From the NCBI RefSeq assembly GCF_900104485.1, contig NZ_FMXQ01000010.1, forward strand, positions 1-64,000: a stretch of DNA of 64,000 nucleotides, given 5' to 3'. Origin of the DNA: Bauldia litoralis. Its GTDB lineage: Bacteria > Pseudomonadota > Alphaproteobacteria > Rhizobiales > Kaistiaceae. Shown here in pieces: positions 42,724-51,754 of this stretch. Both the position numbers and the translations under genes were made by a program. Within the stretch, counting starts at the first letter, position 1, and each line of letters opens with the position of its first letter. The notes beneath the pieces are model-generated. The model did no database searches. It saw only the letters and a list, made by a program, of their open reading frames with translations, and was not told the DNA's origin.

Positions 42724-44141
42724 CCGATCCCCAGGTCGCGCTGTTCATGCTCGGCATTTTCATTTTCATCATCCTGCTCGGCTTCCCGATCGCCTTCACG
42801 CTGATGGCGATGGGCGTCGGCTTCGGCTATTTCGCCTATTTCGACCCCCACCGGATGTGGCGCGCCTATGACCGCGCGGTCGAGAACGGCGCCGACTGGT
42901 GGGAACAGACGAGTCTGTGGGTCGGCGGTTTCTTCAACAACCAGATCTTCGACCTGTTCGTGAACCAGACCTTCTCGGTCATGGCCAACGACGTGCTGAC
43001 CGCGGTGCCGCTCTTCCTGTTCATGGGCTATATCGTCGAGCGGGCGAACATCGTCGATCGGCTGTTCACGACGCTGAGCATCGTCGCCCGCCGGGTTCCC
43101 GGCTCGATGGCGGTCGCCGCCCTGATCACCTGCGCGCTGTTCGCCACGGCGACCGGCATCGTCGGCGCGGTGGTAACACTGATGGGGCTCCTCGCCTTCC
43201 CGGCGATGCTCAAGGCCCGCTACGACACCAGCTTCGCCTCCGGCATCATCTGCGCCGGCGGCACGCTTGGCATCCTCATTCCACCGTCGATCATGCTGAT
43301 CGTCTATGCCGCCGCCTCCGGCGTCTCGATCGTCAAGCTCTATGCCGGGGCGCTGCTGCCCGGCTTCCTGCTCGCCGGCCTCTACCTCGTCTACGTGATC
43401 GGCCGGGCCTGGCTGCAGCCATCCGTGGCGCCGAAGACCGTCATCGAGGATGACGAGAAGATGTCGGCGTGGCGGATCACGCTGCTGCTGCTCACCTCCT
43501 TCTTCCCCCTCGCCTTCCTGATCCTGGCGGTGCTCGGCGCGATCCTCGCCGGCTGGGCGACGCCGTCGGAAGCGGCCTCCTTCGGGGCGCTTGGCGGATT
43601 GTTCCTGGCGGCCATCTACCGTGCGCTGACATGGCAGCGGCTGCGCGAATCCGTCTACCTGACGGTGCGGACGACAGCGATGGTCTGCTGGCTGTTCGTC
43701 GGCTCCTGGACCTTCTCCTCGGTCTTCTCCTATCTCGGCGGCGAGCAGATCATCTCGGAATTCGTCTCGACGCTCGACATCTCGCCGCTGACCTTCCTGC
43801 TGATTGCCCAGCTGATCATCTTCCTGCTCGGCTGGCCGCTGGAGTGGTCGGAGATCATCATTATCTTCGTGCCGATCTTCCTGCCGCTGCTCGACCAGTT
43901 CGGCATCGATCCGCTGTTCTTCGGCATCCTCGTCGCGCTCAATTTGCAGACCTCCTTCCTGACCCCGCCGATGGCAATGTCGGCCTATTATCTCAAGGGG
44001 ATAGCGCCGCCACACGTGCGTCTGACGCAGATTTTCAAGGGTTGCTTTCCCTTCCTCGGGATGGTCTTCATCGCCATGGCGATCATGTATATCTTCCCCG
44101 AGATCGTCTTCTGGCTTCCCGACAAGATTTACGGACGCTGA
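42720..44141 (+). CDS. TRAP transporter large permease (DctM family)
   Basis: A 473-residue protein with about twelve to thirteen helices. DctM signatures include SIVARRVPGSMAVAALITCA, CAGGTLGILIPPSIMLIVYA (about 180-199), and LQTSFLTPPMAMSAYYLKGI (about 416-435). With an internal segment of about 30 extra residues near 48-75 (DWWEQTSLWVGGFFNNQIFD), it resembles the subgroup found with TakP-like binding proteins. It carries solute with Na+ across the inner membrane. It overlaps both neighbours by a few bases. Confidence 0.92.
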   Translation: MTDPQVALFMLGIFIFIILLGFPIAFTLMAMGVGFGYFAYFDPHRMWRAYDRAVENGADWWEQTSLWVGGFFNNQIFDLFVNQTFSVMANDVLTAVPLFLFMGYIVERANIVDRLFTTLSIVARRVPGSMAVAALITCALFATATGIVGAVVTLMGLLAFPAMLKARYDTSFASGIICAGGTLGILIPPSIMLIVYAAASGVSIVKLYAGALLPGFLLAGLYLVYVIGRAWLQPSVAPKTVIEDDEKMSAWRITLLLLTSFFPLAFLILAVLGAILAGWATPSEAASFGALGGLFLAAIYRALTWQRLRESVYLTVRTTAMVCWLFVGSWTFSSVFSYLGGEQIISEFVSTLDISPLTFLLIAQLIIFLLGWPLEWSEIIIIFVPIFLPLLDQFGIDPLFFGILVALNLQTSFLTPPMAMSAYYLKGIAPPHVRLTQIFKGCFPFLGMVFIAMAIMYIFPEIVFWLPDKIYGR

Positions 44142-45478
44142 TGCGGAACGATCTTCCCGACCTGACTGCCCTCGACGCGCGGGACCGCATGGTCCGCGGC
44201 GAATTCACCGCGCTCGATTATTGCGAGGCGCTGCTCAAGCGGATCGCCGAACGCGAGCCCGAGGTCGGCGCCTTCGCCCATTTCGACGCGGATTTCGCCC
44301 GCACCCAGGCCAAGGCCTGCGACGCCCATCGCGCCACCGGTCGCGCTACCGGCCCGCTTCACGGCCTGCCGGTCGGGGTCAAGGATATCGTCGATACCCG
44401 CGATTTCCCGACCGAGAATGGCACGCCGATCGACGCCGGGCGCAGGCCGGGCGAGGATGCGGTCGTCGTCCAGCGCCTGAAGGCGGCCGGCGCCGTTATC
44501 ATGGGCAAGACCGTGACGACCGAACTCGGTGCCCGCACGCCGCGCGGGACGCGCAATCCGCACCATCGCGAGCACACGCCGGGCGGCTCGTCGTCCGGCT
44601 CGGCCGCCGCGGTCGGCGCCGGAATGGTGCCGCTTGGAATCGGCACGCAGACCAACGGATCGGTGATCCGGCCAGCCTCCTTCTGCGGCATCGTCGGCTT
44701 CAAGCCGAGCTTCGGCCTGATCCCGCGCACCGGGGTCCTTCCGCAGGCGCCACCGCTCGATACCCTTGGCGTCTTCGCGCGGAGCGCGGCCGATACCGGC
44801 CTGCTGGTCGATGCGCTTGCCGGCCATGAACCGCGCGACCGCGACACCCGGCCGGCGCCGCCACCGCGGCTTCTCCAGACGGCGCTGACCGACCCGCCGG
44901 TCACCCCGGCGCTTGCCTTCGTCAAGACCTTCGCCTGGGAGCATGCCGAGGCGGAAACCCGCGAGGGGTTTGCCGAACTGGTCGCGGCGCTGGGCGAGAC
45001 CTGCCACGAGGTGGCGCTGCCGGACACCTTCCTGGAAGGCGATCGCGCGCTGGTGACGATCACCAATGTCGGGCTCGGCCGCAACTACAAGCCCTGGCAC
45101 GACCGCGGCAAGGACCAGCTCAGCGACTTCATGCGCACGATGATCGAAGAGGGCGAGACGATCCCGGCGGTCGATTATCTTGAGGCGCTCGACTGGCAGA
45201 CGGCGCTGCGGGTCGGGATCAACCAGCTGTTCGAGCGCTACGACGCCATCATCACCCCGGCGGCGCCCGGCGAAGCGCCGCACGGCCTCGACTCGACCGG
45301 CAATTCGGCATTCAACAATCTCTGGTCGCTGCTTGGCGTGCCGGCGCTGACACTGCCGCTGCTCGAAGGCCCGAAAGGCCTGCCGGTCGGCGTGCAGGTG
45401 GTCGGTCGCCACGGCGACGATGCGCGGCTCTTGCGCACGGCGCGGTGGCTGCAGTCGACACTCGCCTACAACAGCTAG
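44141..45478 (+). CDS. Amidase-signature hydrolase
   Basis: A 445-residue amidase-signature protein. The catalytic triad is visible: Lys81 in GVKDIVDT, the cis-Ser in PGGSSSGS (about 147-154), and the nucleophile Ser174 in GTQTNGSVIRPAS. The ATG at 44141 shares its A with the TGA of dctM; the longer frame upstream is a shadow of dctM. Its place at the end of the TRAP operon suggests that it hydrolyses an amide or carbamoyl compound related to the transported acid. Confidence 0.9.
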   Translation: MRNDLPDLTALDARDRMVRGEFTALDYCEALLKRIAEREPEVGAFAHFDADFARTQAKACDAHRATGRATGPLHGLPVGVKDIVDTRDFPTENGTPIDAGRRPGEDAVVVQRLKAAGAVIMGKTVTTELGARTPRGTRNPHHREHTPGGSSSGSAAAVGAGMVPLGIGTQTNGSVIRPASFCGIVGFKPSFGLIPRTGVLPQAPPLDTLGVFARSAADTGLLVDALAGHEPRDRDTRPAPPPRLLQTALTDPPVTPALAFVKTFAWEHAEAETREGFAELVAALGETCHEVALPDTFLEGDRALVTITNVGLGRNYKPWHDRGKDQLSDFMRTMIEEGETIPAVDYLEALDWQTALRVGINQLFERYDAIITPAAPGEAPHGLDSTGNSAFNNLWSLLGVPALTLPLLEGPKGLPVGVQVVGRHGDDARLLRTARWLQSTLAYNS

Positions 45479-45495
45479 CGGAAGAAAGGGCAGGC

Positions 45496-45663
45496 ATGGA
45501 TTTCGTCATCAAGCTGGTCGCCGCCGCCGCGTTCATCGCCTACCTGACGGTGCTCGGCATCTATGTGCCGGAGCCGAGCCTTCTCACCGTTCTGGTGATT
45601 GCCGGCGTCATGGTCGTCTACGACTTCTTCTTTTTCCGGCAGCGCCCGCGCGACCGCGCCTGA
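45496..45663 (+). CDS. Small two-helix membrane protein
   Basis: A 55-residue protein with two hydrophobic helices (about 5-23 and 28-46) and an Arg-rich tail (RQRPRDRA). GAAAGGG precedes the ATG. It follows the amidase by 17 bases and may be the last gene of the TRAP operon. The function is unknown. Confidence 0.6.
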   Translation: MDFVIKLVAAAAFIAYLTVLGIYVPEPSLLTVLVIAGVMVVYDFFFFRQRPRDRA

Positions 45664-45705
45664 CCGTCCGGTCCGGCGCGGTCCCTGTCCCGCTCGCTCC
45701 GGCGC

Positions 45706-45909
45706 CTATTCGAGCTCGAAAGTGATCTTGGCGTTGATGCGGTAGTTGTCGATCTTGCCCTTGGCGTTGACCGTCGCCTGCATGTTGACGATGTTGATCG
45801 ACTTGATCTTGCGTACCGACTTGGCGGCATTGGAAACCGCGACTTGCGCCGCGTCGTCCCAGCTCTTCTTGGACTCGGCCAGAACCTCGATGACCTTGAG
45901 CATCGCCAT
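45706..45909 (-). CDS. Dodecin-family flavin-binding protein
   Basis: A 67-residue dodecin. It has VIEVLAESKKSWDDAAQVAV (about 5-24), including the Trp that stacks on flavin, followed by SVRKIKSINIVNMQATV and an ending strand YRINAKITFELE. Twelve subunits form a hollow sphere that stores or buffers flavin. ATG 45909 is preferred to a GTG-type frame upstream. The gene stands alone, convergent with the small membrane protein. Confidence 0.93.
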   Translation of the reverse strand: MAMLKVIEVLAESKKSWDDAAQVAVSNAAKSVRKIKSINIVNMQATVNAKGKIDNYRINAKITFELE

Positions 45910-46092
45910 GTCTTCGTCTCCTCCCATGGTTGAACGAAACGAGACAGGCTAGCATACCATTGCTTGCACACCGATTCGCGATACAGGCCGCGTCCCGGTG
46001 ATTAAAAAAGCGCCGTTTATCGTGACGCTTTCACCGCAAATATTTACCGGTTGGTATATAGATTTGGGCTGAACTCCTCCCGAAACCAATTG

Positions 46093-47601
46093 ATGGACAA
46101 GACGGGGACCATGTCAGGTCAGGCTGCAGACGACAGCGATACCGGAATGTTCGACCTTGCGCCGGTGTCGCTCTGGCTCGAGGATTTCAGCGGCGTCAAG
46201 CGGCAGTTCGATGAATGGCGGCGCGATGGCGTCGTCTCGATGCGCGAGCATCTCGAAGCCGACCCGGAGCGTGTCCGGTTGTGCTCGTCGCGAATCCGCG
46301 TCCTCAAGGTCAATCGCAAGACACTTTCGCTTTTCGAGGCGTCGAACCTCGACGAACTGGTGACGAACCTCGCCGGTATCCTGCGCGACGACATGTTCAC
46401 CTCGCTGGTCGACGAACTCTGCCAGCTCTGGGACGGTCGGCTGGAGTTCAACTGCAACCTCGTCAATTACAGCCTGTCCGGCCGCCGCATCGATATCCAG
46501 CTGACCGGCAGGATCCTGCCGGGCCACGAAGACACCTGGGATCGCGTGCTGATCTCCATCGAGGACGTGACCGAGCGGGAAGCCGCGCTGCGCCTCCAGG
46601 CCGCCAGCGAGCAATATGCCGTCGGCCTGTTCGAGCACTCGCCCGTCTCGCTCTGGGTCGAGGATTTCAGCAGCATCAAGACGCTGCTCGACGAGATCCG
46701 GTCGAAAGGGATCGAGGACTTCCGGGTCTTCACCGACGTTCATCCGGAATTCGTCCAGCGCTGCATGAGCGAAATCCGGGTGCTCGACGTCAACCGGCAT
46801 ACGCTGCAGCTCTTCCAGGCGCCGGACAAGCCGACCCTGCTCCACCGGATCGGCGAAGTCTTCCGCGACGACATGCAGGTGAACTTCCGCGAACAGTTGA
46901 TCGACCTGTGGGAAGGCAAGCTCTTCCAGCAGCGCGAGGTGGTCAATTACGCCCTCGACGGCAGCGAGGTCCATGTCCTGCTGCAGTTCTCGGTGCTGCC
47001 CGGGCACGAGGAGGACTGGTCGCTGGTTCAGATCGGGCTGACCGACATCACCGCGCGCAAGAAGGCCGAGACCTATCTGGAATTCCTCGGCAAGCACGAT
47101 GTCCTCACCAGCCTCTACAACCGGTCCTACTATGTCGACGAGTTGAACCGGATCGAACGCAAGGGCCTGCGGCCGATGACGGTGGTGATGGCCGATCTCA
47201 ACGGGCTCAAGGCGATCAACGACCAGTGGGGCCACGGCGCCGGCGACGCGCTGCTGCGCCGCGTCGGCGAAGTGCTGACCAAGGCCGTGGAACGGCCGGG
47301 CTGCGCCGCCCGCATCGGCGGCGACGAGTTCGCCGTCCTGCTGCCGGGAATCGACGAGGCCGGCGGTGAACTGGTCGTCCAGGACATTCAACGGCTGGTC
47401 GACCTCAACAACCAGTTCCATTCCGGCACCCTGCTCACCCTGTCGATCGGCGCGGCGACGAACCGGCCAGGCGAACGGCTGGAGGAGACGGTGCGGCGCG
47501 CCGACATGACGATGTACCGGGCCAAGCGCGATTTCTATTCGGACTTCTCCCGCGACCGGCGGCAGCGCGACGCCTTCGACGCGGCCATGGCGGCGAACTG
47601 A
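46093..47601 (+). CDS. Diguanylate cyclase with two tandem PAS-like domains
   Basis: A protein of about 502 residues. Two closely related PAS-like units (about 20-170 and 185-330) share the same landmarks (PVSLWLEDFS and PVSLWVEDFS; EIRVLDVNRHTLQLF), suggesting an internal duplication. The GGDEF domain (about 335-500) has DLNGLKAINDQWGHGAGDAL and an intact GGDEF in RIGGDEFAVL. The RxxD inhibitory site is absent (ERPG instead). It makes c-di-GMP in response to a signal sensed by the PAS units. ATG at 46093 is chosen; 46111 is a possible shorter start. Confidence 0.9.
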   Translation: MDKTGTMSGQAADDSDTGMFDLAPVSLWLEDFSGVKRQFDEWRRDGVVSMREHLEADPERVRLCSSRIRVLKVNRKTLSLFEASNLDELVTNLAGILRDDMFTSLVDELCQLWDGRLEFNCNLVNYSLSGRRIDIQLTGRILPGHEDTWDRVLISIEDVTEREAALRLQAASEQYAVGLFEHSPVSLWVEDFSSIKTLLDEIRSKGIEDFRVFTDVHPEFVQRCMSEIRVLDVNRHTLQLFQAPDKPTLLHRIGEVFRDDMQVNFREQLIDLWEGKLFQQREVVNYALDGSEVHVLLQFSVLPGHEEDWSLVQIGLTDITARKKAETYLEFLGKHDVLTSLYNRSYYVDELNRIERKGLRPMTVVMADLNGLKAINDQWGHGAGDALLRRVGEVLTKAVERPGCAARIGGDEFAVLLPGIDEAGGELVVQDIQRLVDLNNQFHSGTLLTLSIGAATNRPGERLEETVRRADMTMYRAKRDFYSDFSRDRRQRDAFDAAMAAN

Positions 47602-47644
47602 CTAGCCGACAATGACGCAGGCCTGAGCGGGGCGTCGGGGCGGA

Positions 47645-47851
47645 TCAGGACAGCCGGGCGACCGCCGCGCGCACCGGCGGATCGAGGCCTTCACCGCCGG
47701 CGCGGAGATGGGCGACGATCTCGGACCGCATGCGCGGGTCCCAGAACAGACGCAGGTGCTCGGCAATGCCGTCGACCGCCGTGTCGCGGTCCTCGCTGAC
47801 GAAGAACTTGCCGATCTGGTTGGCCATGTAGACGAGGTTAGACGTCGACAT
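47645..47851 (-). CDS. fdsD: Formate dehydrogenase delta subunit
   Basis: A 68-residue protein of the FdsD family: an N-terminal NLVYMANQIGKFF (about 5-17), then AVDGIAEHLRLFWDPRMRSE (about 25-44), then a GLDPPVRAAV tail. It supports formation of active NAD-dependent formate dehydrogenase. Its start overlaps the end of fdhD by 14 bases; it is the last gene of the operon. Confidence 0.88.
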   Translation of the reverse strand: MSTSNLVYMANQIGKFFVSEDRDTAVDGIAEHLRLFWDPRMRSEIVAHLRAGGEGLDPPVRAAVARLS

Positions 47852-48668
47852 GAGCCGCTGCTCCCATGGCGATCCGCCGGGGGTGGGTGAAGACCTCGAA
47901 TCCATCCTGCCGGGCGACGGCGACAATTGTGATGCCGGCCGCCTCGGCGGTGCGGATCGCCAGCGCGGTCGGCGCCGAGACGGCGACCACCACCGGCGCG
48001 CCAATCATCGCCGCCTTCTGGACGAGTTCGACCGACACCCGGCTGGTCAGCAGCAGCAGCCCGGCATCCGCCCGGGTCGCGCCGCGCGCCAGCGCGCCGG
48101 CGAGCTTGTCGAGCGCATTGTGCCGGCCGACATCCTCGCGCAGCGCCATCAGGCCGCCCGATGATTGCCACCAGGCGGCGGCATGGACCGCGTTGGTCTC
48201 GCGATGGATCGCCTGCTCGCCCCGGATCGCCTCGAGAGCCCGGGATATCTCGGCTGCCGTGACGGGGCCCCCCTCTCCGACCTCGGGAACGGCGCGCAAG
48301 GCCTCGCCGAGCGATTCAATCCCGCACAGCCCGCAGCCGACCGGCCCCGCCATGAAGCGGCGACGCGCGGCGAGTGCTGCGGCGCGCGGCTCGGCAAGCC
48401 GGATCCTGAGCTCGATGCCGGCCTCCTCGTCGAGAATGTCCAGCGTCTCGATCTCGGACGGCGCGCCAACGATGCCCTCCGTCAGGCTGAAGCCGATGGC
48501 GAAGTCCTCAAGGTCCTCCGGCGTCGCCATCATCACGGCGTGGGTCGTGCCGTCATAGGTCAGCGCAACCGGGGTCTCCTCCGGCACGGCCCGGGTGCCC
48601 GCCGACAGGCGGCCCTGCCGCCAGGCCGAGGTCCCGACGATGCGGATGGATTGCGTCACTCTCGTCAC
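47838..48668 (-). CDS. fdhD: Formate dehydrogenase accessory sulfurtransferase FdhD
   Basis: A 276-residue FdhD/FdsC-type protein. It has the sulfur-relay CGLC (in GPVGCGLCGIES, about 109-120), NAVHAAAW, LREDVGRHNALDKLAGA (about 176-192) and TSRVSVELVQKAAMIG. It transfers sulfur from a Cys desulfurase to the molybdenum cofactor of the formate dehydrogenase. Its ATG overlaps the fdsA stop by 4 bases. Confidence 0.94.
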   Translation of the reverse strand: MTRVTQSIRIVGTSAWRQGRLSAGTRAVPEETPVALTYDGTTHAVMMATPEDLEDFAIGFSLTEGIVGAPSEIETLDILDEEAGIELRIRLAEPRAAALAARRRFMAGPVGCGLCGIESLGEALRAVPEVGEGGPVTAAEISRALEAIRGEQAIHRETNAVHAAAWWQSSGGLMALREDVGRHNALDKLAGALARGATRADAGLLLLTSRVSVELVQKAAMIGAPVVVAVSAPTALAIRTAEAAGITIVAVARQDGFEVFTHPRRIAMGAAAHVDV

Positions 48669-51508
48669 TCCGCCGGTTCGGCCACCGGCGCAATGCGCCG
48701 GCTGGCGCGGGCCTGGGCCTCGTATTCCCGCTGCCAGTCGGAGGGCCCGTTCGATGGCGCGACCTGCACCGCGGTCACCTTGTATTCCGGACAGTTGGTC
48801 GCCCAGTCGGAGAACTCGGTGGTGACGACATTGGCCTGGGTGTCGGGGTGGTGGAACGTGGTGTAGACGACGCCGGGCGCGACGCGCTCGGTCAGCGTCG
48901 CGCGAAGGGTCGTCTCGCCGGTTCGGCTGGCGAGCTTCACCCAGTCGCCCTCGACGATGCCGCGCTGCTCGGCGTCATGCGGGTGAATCTCCAGCCGATC
49001 CTCCTGGTGCCAGGCGGCGTTGGCGGTCCGCCGGGTCTGCGCCCCGACATTGTATTGCGACAGGATGCGGCCGGTGGTCAGGAGCAGCGGGAAGCGCGGT
49101 CCGGTCCGCTCATCGGTCGGGATGTATTCGGTGATGACGAAGCGGCCCTTGCCGCGGACGAAGCCATCGATATGCATGACCGGCGTGCCTTCGGGCGCCG
49201 CTTCGTCGCACGGCCACTGGATCGACCCGAGGCGGTCGAGCTTGTCGAAGGACACGCCGGCGAAACTCGGCGTCAGCGCCGCCACCTCGTCCATGATCTC
49301 CGAGGGATGGTCATAGGTCATCGGGAAGCCCATGGCGTTGGCGATCGCCATGGTGATCTGCCAGTCCTCCATCCCCGACCGCGATTCCATCACCTTGCGC
49401 ACCGGCTGGATGCGCCGCTCGGCATTGGTGAAGGTGCCGTCCTTCTCCAGGAAGGTCGAGCCGGGCAGGAAGACGTGCGCGTAGTTGGCGGTCTCGTTGA
49501 GGAAGAGATCCTGGACGACGACGCATTCCATCGCCGCCAGCCCGGCGGCGACATGATGGGTATTGGGGTCGGACTGCAGGATGTCCTCGCCCTGGATATA
49601 GAGGCCGCGGAACGAGCCCTCGACGGCGGCGTCGAGCATGTTGGGAATCCGCAAGCCCGGCTCGCGATCGAGCGGCGCGCCCCACAGGGACTCGAAGATC
49701 GTCCGCGTCGCATCCTCGGAAATATGCCGGTAGCCGGGAAGCTCGTGCGGGAAGGAGCCCATGTCGCAGGCGCCTTGCACGTTGTTCTGGCCGCGCAGCG
49801 GGTTCACGCCGACGCCGGGCCGACCGATGTTGCCGGTCGCCATGGCAAGGTTGGCGACCGCCATGACGGTGGTCGAGCCCTGGCTGTGCTCGGTAACGCC
49901 GAGGCCGTAATAGATCGCCGCGTTGCCGCCGGTCGCGTAGAGCCGGGCCGCGCCGCGAATGGTTTCGGCCGGCACGCCGCAGACCGTCTCGACCTCTTCG
50001 GGGCTGTTGCGCGGATCGGCGACGAAGGCCGCCCATTCCTGGAACTCGTCCCAATCGCAGCGCTCGCGGACGAAAGCCTCGTCGAACAGGCCCTCGGTGA
50101 CGATGACATGGGCCATCGCGTCGAGTACCGCGACGTTGGTGCCGGGCTTCAGCGCAAGATGATAATCCGCCTCGACATGGGGCATGCGCACCAGGTCGAT
50201 CCGCCGGGGGTCGACGACGATCAGTTTCGCGCCGTCGCGCAGGCGCTTCTTCATCCGCGAGGCGAAGACGGGGTGGCCGTCGGTCGGGTTGGCGCCGATG
50301 ACGACGACGACGTCGGTGTGCTCGACCGAGTCGAAGTCCTGGGTGCCGGCCGAGGTGCCAAAGGTGGTCTTCAGGCCATAGCCGGTCGGCGAATGGCAGA
50401 CGCGGGCGCAGGTGTCGACATTGTTGTTGCCGAAGCCGGCGCGGACCAGTTTCTGGACGAGGAAGGTCTCCTCGTTGGTGCAGCGCGACGAGGTGATGCC
50501 GCCGATTGCGCCGCGCCCGTAAGCGCCCTGGATCCGCTTGAACTCGGAGGCGACCCGCCCGATCGCCTCGTCCCATGAGACCTCGCGCCACGGATCGCTG
50601 ATCCGCTCGCGGATCATCGGGTTGAGGATCCGGTCGCCGTGGTTGGTGTAGCCCCAGGCGAAGCGGCCCTTGACGCAGGAATGGCCACGGTTGGCCTTGC
50701 CGTCCTTGTAGGGAACCATGCGGACCACCTCGTCGCCGCGCATCTCCGCCTTGAAGGCGCAGCCGACGCCGCAATAGGCGCAGGTCGTCACCACCGAATG
50801 TTCGGGCTGGCCGATGTCGATGATCGACTTTTCGGTCAGAGTCGCCGTCGGGCAGGCCTGGACGCAGGCGCCGCAGGAGACGCATTCGGAGGCGAGGAAT
50901 TCCTCCGCCATGCCCGCCGACACCACCGAACCGAAGCCGCGCCCGGCGATGGTCAGCGCGAAGGTGCCCTGCACTTCCTCGCAAGCCCGCACGCAGCGCG
51001 AGCAGACGATGCACTTCTCGGGATCGTAGGTGAAGTAGGGGTTCGACTCGTCCTTCGGCGGCGCCGGATGCTTGTTGTCATAGCCGTAGCGGACGTCGCG
51101 CAGTCCGACGGCGCCGGCCTGTGTCTGCAATTCGCAATCGCCGTTGGCGGCGCAGGTCAGGCAGTCGAGCGGATGGTCGGAGATATAGAGTTCCATCACC
51201 CCGCGCCGCAGCCGCTTGAGGCGGTCGGTCTGGGTCTTCACCGCCATGCCTTCGGCGACCGGCGTCGTGCAGGAAGACGGCGTCCCGTTGCGACCCTCGA
51301 TCTCGACCAGGCAGAGCCGGCAGGAGCCGAAGGAGTCCAGCATGTCGGTCGAGCAGAGCTTCGGAATCTCGGTCCCCATCTCCATCGCCGCGCGCATCAC
51401 CGAGGTGCCTTCCGGCACGGTGACGGCGCGGCCGTCGATGGTCAGGGTCACTGTCGTCGCGCTGTCGATGCGCGGCGTGCCGTAGTCGATCTCGTGAACG
51501 AGAGACAT
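48665..51508 (-). CDS. fdsA: NAD-dependent formate dehydrogenase alpha (molybdopterin) subunit
   Basis: A 947-residue catalytic subunit. The N-terminal 2Fe-2S domain (CSTDMLDSFGSCRLCLVEIE) is followed by CLTCAANGDCELQ and paired 4Fe-4S ferredoxin motifs (CIVCSRCVRACE and CVSCGACVQACP). The FdhF-like domain then begins with CAYCGVGC (about 242). CARVCHSPTG (about 366-375) supplies Cys where other formate dehydrogenases use selenocysteine. It oxidises formate to CO2. The operon order is fdsB, repeat, fdsA, fdhD, fdsD; a separate fdsG is not seen. Confidence 0.95.
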   Translation of the reverse strand: MSLVHEIDYGTPRIDSATTVTLTIDGRAVTVPEGTSVMRAAMEMGTEIPKLCSTDMLDSFGSCRLCLVEIEGRNGTPSSCTTPVAEGMAVKTQTDRLKRLRRGVMELYISDHPLDCLTCAANGDCELQTQAGAVGLRDVRYGYDNKHPAPPKDESNPYFTYDPEKCIVCSRCVRACEEVQGTFALTIAGRGFGSVVSAGMAEEFLASECVSCGACVQACPTATLTEKSIIDIGQPEHSVVTTCAYCGVGCAFKAEMRGDEVVRMVPYKDGKANRGHSCVKGRFAWGYTNHGDRILNPMIRERISDPWREVSWDEAIGRVASEFKRIQGAYGRGAIGGITSSRCTNEETFLVQKLVRAGFGNNNVDTCARVCHSPTGYGLKTTFGTSAGTQDFDSVEHTDVVVVIGANPTDGHPVFASRMKKRLRDGAKLIVVDPRRIDLVRMPHVEADYHLALKPGTNVAVLDAMAHVIVTEGLFDEAFVRERCDWDEFQEWAAFVADPRNSPEEVETVCGVPAETIRGAARLYATGGNAAIYYGLGVTEHSQGSTTVMAVANLAMATGNIGRPGVGVNPLRGQNNVQGACDMGSFPHELPGYRHISEDATRTIFESLWGAPLDREPGLRIPNMLDAAVEGSFRGLYIQGEDILQSDPNTHHVAAGLAAMECVVVQDLFLNETANYAHVFLPGSTFLEKDGTFTNAERRIQPVRKVMESRSGMEDWQITMAIANAMGFPMTYDHPSEIMDEVAALTPSFAGVSFDKLDRLGSIQWPCDEAAPEGTPVMHIDGFVRGKGRFVITEYIPTDERTGPRFPLLLTTGRILSQYNVGAQTRRTANAAWHQEDRLEIHPHDAEQRGIVEGDWVKLASRTGETTLRATLTERVAPGVVYTTFHHPDTQANVVTTEFSDWATNCPEYKVTAVQVAPSNGPSDWQREYEAQARASRRIAPVAEPAE

Positions 51509-51557
51509 GGTTCCTACTCCTGACGCTCGCTGCAGCAAACCGAACCAGCCCACGCGT

Positions 51558-51720
51558 CTCCCTCCCCGAACCGGGGAGGGTGGTTGCGTTCGGCGAAGCC
51601 GGATGCAACCGGGTGGGGTTCGCCCCCATCGCCATCGCGGTGCCGCAGAATACGGCCCCCACCCACCATGCTCCGCATGGTCCGCCCTCCCCGTGCCGGG
51701 GAGGGATTTGCGTGGATGGC
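51558..51720. repeat. Palindromic repeat inserted between fdsB and fdsA
   Basis: CCTCCCCGAACCGGGGAGG (51561-51579) and CCCTCCCCGTGCCGGGGAGG (about 51685-51704) are two hairpins, and the sequence between contains a further GGTTGCGTTCGGCGAAGCCG hairpin. This is a Hyphomicrobiales-type intergenic repeat. It occupies most of the 246-base fdsB-fdsA gap and would fold in the operon mRNA. Confidence 0.8.
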
Positions 51721-51754
51721 ACCGTCAATCATCATTCGCCAACCGATCCGACTG

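Noticed and set aside
43469-44140. An N-terminal extension of the amidase
   Set aside because: It lies in a shifted frame inside dctM; the amidase family starts at the ATG at 44141.
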